Positions 60,273 through 64,000 of a stretch of 64,000 nt of DNA are shown here, one piece after another; position 1 is the stretch's first letter, and every line of letters starts with the position of its first letter. The DNA comes from an uncultured Collinsella sp. GTDB lineage: Bacteria > Actinomycetota > Coriobacteriia > Coriobacteriales > Coriobacteriaceae. Made by a program: the position numbers and the translations under genes. The stretch lies in assembly GCA_958413895.1 (NCBI GenBank), contig CATYVQ010000011.1, forward strand, positions 37,516-101,515. The letters run 5' to 3'. The notes under the pieces were generated by a model. It was not told where the DNA came from, ran no database searches, and saw only the letters and a list, made by a program, of their open reading frames with translations.

Positions 60273-62513
60273 CTATTTCTTAAACCGTGCACCCTGGCGT
60301 TTTCTGCCCGATGCGAACGTGGAACCCTTGCGGGCCTGCGAACGTAAGCGCTCGATCGTCTCGTCCTCAGACGCACCCTCGAGCATCGCCCGAATCTGAA
60401 CGACGGCATCGCGCAGGCGCGCCGCCTCCTCAAAGTCCATGGCGGCAGAAGCGTTACGCATGTCCTCTTCCATGGTTTCGACGATCCGCACAAGCTCGTC
60501 ATGCGGCAGTTCTTCCAACTGCTCCGCAAGTGTCTGCTCGGGCGCCACCGTTTCCGGCACGCCGCCCTCACCCGACTCATCGGGCGTATAGAATGCGCCA
60601 TGGCCAAGAGAGTCGCCCTTCGAGCGCCCCTTGGAACCCACGGTTTTTTCGGCCTCGGCAATAAAGCTCGAAATGTCGTTAATGGCCTTGCGGACCGTCT
60701 TGGGCACAATGCCATGCTCTTCGTTATATGCCATCTGAATCTCGCGACGGCGCTGCGTCTCCTCGATGGCTTCTTTCATCGAATCGGTCACAACGTCTGC
60801 ATACATGATGACCTCGCCGTCGGCATTACGGGCCGCACGGCCAATCGTCTGAATCAGCGAACGGCGATTGCGCAAGAAGCCTTCCTTGTCAGCGTCGAGA
60901 ATTGCCACCAGTGATACCTCGGGAAGGTCCAGACCCTCGCGGAGCAGGTTGATGCCAACGAGAACATCAATCTTTCCCTCGCGCAGCGCTCGCAGGATCT
61001 CGACGCGGTCCATCGTCGCTGTATCGGAGTGCATGTAATTGACCTTAATGCCGGCATCAAGCAGATGGTCGGTCAGGTCCTCAGCCATGCGTTTGGTCAG
61101 CGTGGTCACCAGCACGCGCTCCTTGCGGGCAACGCGCTCGCGAATCTCATCCTCAAGATCGTCAATCTGCCCACGAACCGGACGCACATCGATCTTGGGG
61201 TCGAGCAGGCCGGTCGGACGAATAATCTGCTCAACGTCGTTCTGGCTAACCCGCAGCTCATAGTCGCCCGGCGTGGCCGAAACGTAGATGAACTGGGGAA
61301 TCCTCGCCTCAAACTCATCGAAGCGAAGCGGGCGGTTATCGAGTGCCGAAGGCAGACGAAAACCATGCTCCACCAGCGTCACCTTACGCGAGCGGTCGCC
61401 TTCGTGCATGCCGCGGATCTGCGGCACCGTTACATGACTCTCGTCGATGATACAGAGCATGTCCTTAGGAAAGTAATCGATCAGGGTAAACGGCGGCTCG
61501 CCCGGTTTTCGACCGTCCAGATGACGCGAGTAGTTCTCGATACCGTTGCAAAAACCCATGGTCTCGAGCATCTCGAGATCATAGTCGGTGCGCTGCTGCA
61601 GGCGCTGTGCCTCGAGCAGCTTATCAGTCGCCTTGAGCTCGGCCACACGCTTCTCGCACTCTTCGCTGATTGATTTCAGAGCCGCTTTGACCTTAGGCTT
61701 CTCAGTCACGTAGTGCGAGGCCGGCCACACGGGAATGGCCTCGTACTCACGCAGCATCTCCCCGGTGACCTCGTCGATCTCGGCAATCAGCTCGACCTCG
61801 TCGCCAAAGAACTCAAACCGCAACGGATGCTCGGCATAGGGCGGATATACGTCGACGACATCGCCGCGCACGCGGAAGGTGCCACGTGCCAAATCATAGT
61901 CATTGCGATCGTACTGAATATCGATAAGCGCATGGATAAAGTCATCGCGCTCAAGCGGCACCTTCTTGTCGACGTTCGGAGCTAGGCCCGCATAGTCCTC
62001 GGGAGAGCCAATGCCATAGATACACGAGACCGATGCGACGACGATCACATCGCGACGAGATAGCAGCGATGCCGTCGCCTGATGGCGCAGCATCTCGACC
62101 TCTTCATTAATCGAGGAGTCTTTCTCGATATACGTATCACTCTGAGGTACATATGCCTCGGGCTGATAGTAGTCGTAGTACGACACAAAATAGACCACGG
62201 CGTTGTTAGGGAAGAATTCCTTGAGCTCGCTCGCAAGCTGAGCGGCAAGCGTTTTGTTGGGAGCCATGACCAGCGTCGGCTTCCCCAGGGCCTCAATAGT
62301 CTTAGCCATCGTGAAGGTCTTGCCCGAACCAGTCACGCCCAGCAAAACCTGATAGCGATCTCCGTCCCTCACGCCCTGGACAAGCGACTCAATGGCCTTG
62401 GGCTGGGAACCGGCAGGTTCATAGGGAGAAACGACTTCAAACGGCACCTCAGCGCCCTCGACGCCAAAGCGCTTAAGTTCACCGCCAACGCGTTCTACTT
62501 CAAATTCCGCCAT
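60273..62513 (-). CDS. uvrB: Excinuclease ABC subunit B
   Basis: A 746-residue helicase-like damage-verification subunit. Walker A is LLGVTGSGKTFTMAK, the beta-hairpin is VSYYDYYQPEAYVPQSDTYIEKDSSINEE, and the DEAD-like box is CIIDESHVTVPQI. C-terminal helicase motifs follow (VLVTTLTKRMAEDLTDHLLDAG, NLLREGLDLPEVSLVAILDADKEGFLR). The UVR motif MEEDMRNASAAMDFEEAARLRDAVVQI is near the C-terminus. An extra polar segment at about 640-690 makes it longer than E. coli UvrB. ATG 62513 follows AGGAGTATCC. It is separated from uvrA and uvrC but lies on the same strand. Confidence 0.96.
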   Translation of the reverse strand: MAEFEVERVGGELKRFGVEGAEVPFEVVSPYEPAGSQPKAIESLVQGVRDGDRYQVLLGVTGSGKTFTMAKTIEALGKPTLVMAPNKTLAAQLASELKEFFPNNAVVYFVSYYDYYQPEAYVPQSDTYIEKDSSINEEVEMLRHQATASLLSRRDVIVVASVSCIYGIGSPEDYAGLAPNVDKKVPLERDDFIHALIDIQYDRNDYDLARGTFRVRGDVVDVYPPYAEHPLRFEFFGDEVELIAEIDEVTGEMLREYEAIPVWPASHYVTEKPKVKAALKSISEECEKRVAELKATDKLLEAQRLQQRTDYDLEMLETMGFCNGIENYSRHLDGRKPGEPPFTLIDYFPKDMLCIIDESHVTVPQIRGMHEGDRSRKVTLVEHGFRLPSALDNRPLRFDEFEARIPQFIYVSATPGDYELRVSQNDVEQIIRPTGLLDPKIDVRPVRGQIDDLEDEIRERVARKERVLVTTLTKRMAEDLTDHLLDAGIKVNYMHSDTATMDRVEILRALREGKIDVLVGINLLREGLDLPEVSLVAILDADKEGFLRNRRSLIQTIGRAARNADGEVIMYADVVTDSMKEAIEETQRRREIQMAYNEEHGIVPKTVRKAINDISSFIAEAEKTVGSKGRSKGDSLGHGAFYTPDESGEGGVPETVAPEQTLAEQLEELPHDELVRIVETMEEDMRNASAAMDFEEAARLRDAVVQIRAMLEGASEDETIERLRSQARKGSTFASGRKRQGARFKK

Positions 62514-62564
62514 GGATACTCCTAACTCATACATCTGCAGTATACGCAGGCGGTGGGCTTAGTC

Positions 62565-63146
62565 CTATACGAACCGATCGGGATAGAGAGTCTTATAGCG
62601 AACCCAGGCATTATTGACGCGAATCAGATAAGCCTGCGTCTCGGGAAAGGTGATTGCATTATGAAGCGACGTGCTCTGCTGCGCCCATCCGTCGACATTG
62701 CCCATGCCGGCGTTATAGGCGGCAATGGCACTGTCCGTCGACCCGTTAAAATAGGTTAGAAGATACGAGAGGTATGCGCAGCCAAACTCGATATTCGTAG
62801 CCGGATCGTTAAGGTTGCCGGCCGAATACTCGCCACCGTCGACAAGGCCCTTGGCGATCATATCCTGGGCAGTCTCGGGCATCAGCTGCATCAATCCCTG
62901 AGCACCCTGATTCGACTCGGCCTCGGGATCCCAATTCGATTCCGACTTAATGACAGCGCACACCAGATACGGATCCAGATTGTGTGAAATGCTCGATTGT
63001 TTTACGTACGCCTCGTAGTCAATCGGATACAAAGGCTTAAAGAAGGCGGCAGGAGCATAGGAGTAGACGAGCGAAATAAGGCCGAAGACGAACACAACGG
63101 TAAGTGACGCCACGCGATACCACGTAAAGAAACGTGTCTTAGACAT
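62565..63146 (-). CDS. Membrane-anchored lytic transglycosylase (SLT domain)
   Basis: A 193-residue protein with an N-terminal membrane anchor (about 11-31) and an extracytoplasmic lysozyme-like domain. The catalytic glutamate is E69 in VIKSESNWDPEAES. SNQGAQGLMQLMPETA and AIAAYNAGMGNVDGW are the other SLT signatures. It cleaves peptidoglycan glycan strands with anhydro-sugar formation. It overlaps the end of coaE by 8 nt, so it is translationally coupled to it, and precedes uvrB. Confidence 0.92.
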   Translation of the reverse strand: MSKTRFFTWYRVASLTVVFVFGLISLVYSYAPAAFFKPLYPIDYEAYVKQSSISHNLDPYLVCAVIKSESNWDPEAESNQGAQGLMQLMPETAQDMIAKGLVDGGEYSAGNLNDPATNIEFGCAYLSYLLTYFNGSTDSAIAAYNAGMGNVDGWAQQSTSLHNAITFPETQAYLIRVNNAWVRYKTLYPDRFV

Positions 63147-63780
63147 CGGCCTCCTCCTTATCCGCTACATCCCCGAAGCCATGGCGCGCAAGCCATGCGT
63201 CCAGTTGTTCAAAGAACGAATTATCGCCTGCTGAATTATCAATTACCGTCGTAGCGAGATTGCAAAGCGAAGCCTCATCAGGTTGGCATGCAGAGCGAGC
63301 ATCAAAATCTGAGGACTCCATACCACGATGAATGGCACGCTCGCGACGAACTGCTAAAGGAGCACTGATAACCAGAATTTCATCAGCCAGGCCAAAAGCA
63401 TCCTCAAAACCAGTCGGTGCAGAAACCTCGACAACCGCAAAGGGATAACGGGGGGACGAAACCGTGCAGCAAACCGGATCAAGAATCCTCAGTGACAGCT
63501 GTTCGATGAGGACTGGATGGACGATGCCATTGAGCCGCGCAACTGTATCAGGAGAGGCGAAAGCTCGAGCAGCGAGGACATTGCGGCGAATGCAGCCCTC
63601 CCCGTCCAGAATGTCCCAACCGAATTCTTCTGCGAGGGCATTGACGATATCGGAGCCTGGTACATACAGCGATTTGGCGAGCTCATCCAAATCGATAAGC
63701 ATGGCGCCACGAGATTCGAGATAGCGGCAGGCAGTCGACTTACCCGAAGCAATATTGCCCAAGACAAAAACGGTAAACAT
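63139..63780 (-). CDS. coaE: Dephospho-CoA kinase
   Basis: A 213-residue P-loop kinase for the last step of coenzyme A synthesis. The nucleotide loop is VLGNIASGKSTACRYLESRGA, and the CoaE pattern LIDLDELAKSLYVPGSD, LNGIVHPVLIEQL and VVEVSAPTGFEDAFGLADEILVISAP is present. The loop reads GNIASGKS instead of the common GGIGSGKS, so it is somewhat divergent. ATG 63780 follows GGGAGGACTTG; the 73-codon upstream extension crosses a terminator and is rejected. Confidence 0.87.
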   Translation of the reverse strand: MFTVFVLGNIASGKSTACRYLESRGAMLIDLDELAKSLYVPGSDIVNALAEEFGWDILDGEGCIRRNVLAARAFASPDTVARLNGIVHPVLIEQLSLRILDPVCCTVSSPRYPFAVVEVSAPTGFEDAFGLADEILVISAPLAVRRERAIHRGMESSDFDARSACQPDEASLCNLATTVIDNSAGDNSFFEQLDAWLARHGFGDVADKEEADV

Positions 63781-63906
63781 CAAGTCCTCCCTAACGCCAA
63801 TGGGAGTTATTATCGCGCAAATACAAAAGAAGGACTCAAAATACAGCCAAACAGTAAGACAAGCTAAACGAAGGCGAGTTCTTGTATTACAACTCTCTAT
63901 CAAACG

Positions 63907-63941
63907 CAAAAAAAGGGGGAGGCCGCCAGGCCTCCCCCTTC
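63907..63941 (-). terminator. Strong terminator of the gene entering from the right edge
   Basis: AAGGGGGAGGCC and GGCCTCCCCCTT form a perfect 12-bp stem with a 4-nt loop, followed by seven T on the minus strand. Confidence 0.92.
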
Positions 63942-63976
63942 TCGATTCAAGCGTACGGCTCGGTGCCGTCCACCGG

Positions 63977-64000
63977 TCAGCGGCGCCCTGGCCTCCCACG
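63977..64000 (-). CDS. Possible C-terminal end of a gene beyond the window
   Basis: One minus-strand frame reads RGRPGRR followed by TGA, about 35 nt before the strong terminator. That is the expected position for the end of a gene entering from the right. The basic Gly/Arg tail is compatible with a nucleic-acid-binding protein, but seven codons cannot establish this. Confidence 0.3.
   Translation of the reverse strand, partial: RGRPGRR

Noticed and set aside
62514..62620. LexA box upstream of uvrB
   Set aside because: Only a half-site-like CGATCGGTTCG was found; it lies at the end of the upstream gene and does not fit CGAACNNNNGTTCG.

Overview
The window is a gene-dense, roughly 60% G+C chromosomal segment from an anaerobic, gut-type actinobacterium. 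Class Coriobacteriia, and a Collinsella-like genome, fits best. The reasons are WhiA together with RapZ, oxygen-sensitive class III ribonucleotide reductase (nrdD/nrdG), two oligopeptide-family ABC transporters with twin-arginine lipoproteins, glycolysis and sialic-acid genes, and extended -10 promoters such as TACAAT and TACTAT. The genus is an inference. No phage, insertion sequence, rRNA or CRISPR array was seen.

Layout. 0.2-6.5 kb: a secreted protein, metY preceded by a Cys-containing leader peptide, a divergent LysR regulator, RNase HI, an oxidoreductase, an acylphosphatase and a PerR-type regulator. 6.5-12.1 kb: HAD phosphatase, UreE-like protein plus FKBP isomerase, dipeptidase, YgjP-type metalloprotease and a folate operon (folE-HD-folB). 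12.1-15.7 kb: nrdG and nrdD with NrdR boxes over the nrdD promoter. 16-22 kb: six tRNA genes, a GH13 alpha-glucosidase and a two-gene stress-signalling module (RsbU-like phosphatase and a STAS-RsbW fusion). 22-28.5 kb: an oppABCDF peptide importer. 28.7-34 kb: secG and the glycolytic run gapA-pgk-tpiA-gpmI. 34-36 kb: rapZ-whiA. 36-46.4 kb: a sialic-acid operon on the minus strand (satA-satB-satC fusion-satD, two esterase-family proteins, nanA, nanK, nanE). 46.7-53.9 kb: uvrA-ybaK-murJ-uvrC. 54-60 kb, plus strand: an LTA-synthase-like enzyme, Mrp and two flavoproteins. 60-64 kb, minus strand: coaE-lytic transglycosylase-uvrB.

How it works together. The 10-kb sat/nan operon can import sialic acid, probably remove O-acetyl groups, and convert it to N-acetylglucosamine 6-phosphate, which would feed the glycolytic genes nearby. 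All three UvrABC excision-repair subunits are present at two loci, with a LexA-type box at uvrA.

The least explained signals are non-coding. There is a family of large palindromes with length-constant 12-nt internal loops and differing arms (two clear copies at 22.1 and 22.4 kb, a likely third at 12.75 kb). A three-way-junction-like element lies upstream of satA. A conserved palindromic A/T element sits directly upstream of the -35 of three tRNA promoters. A short Cys leader peptide precedes metY. The second sialate esterase paralogue has lost its nucleophile serine.
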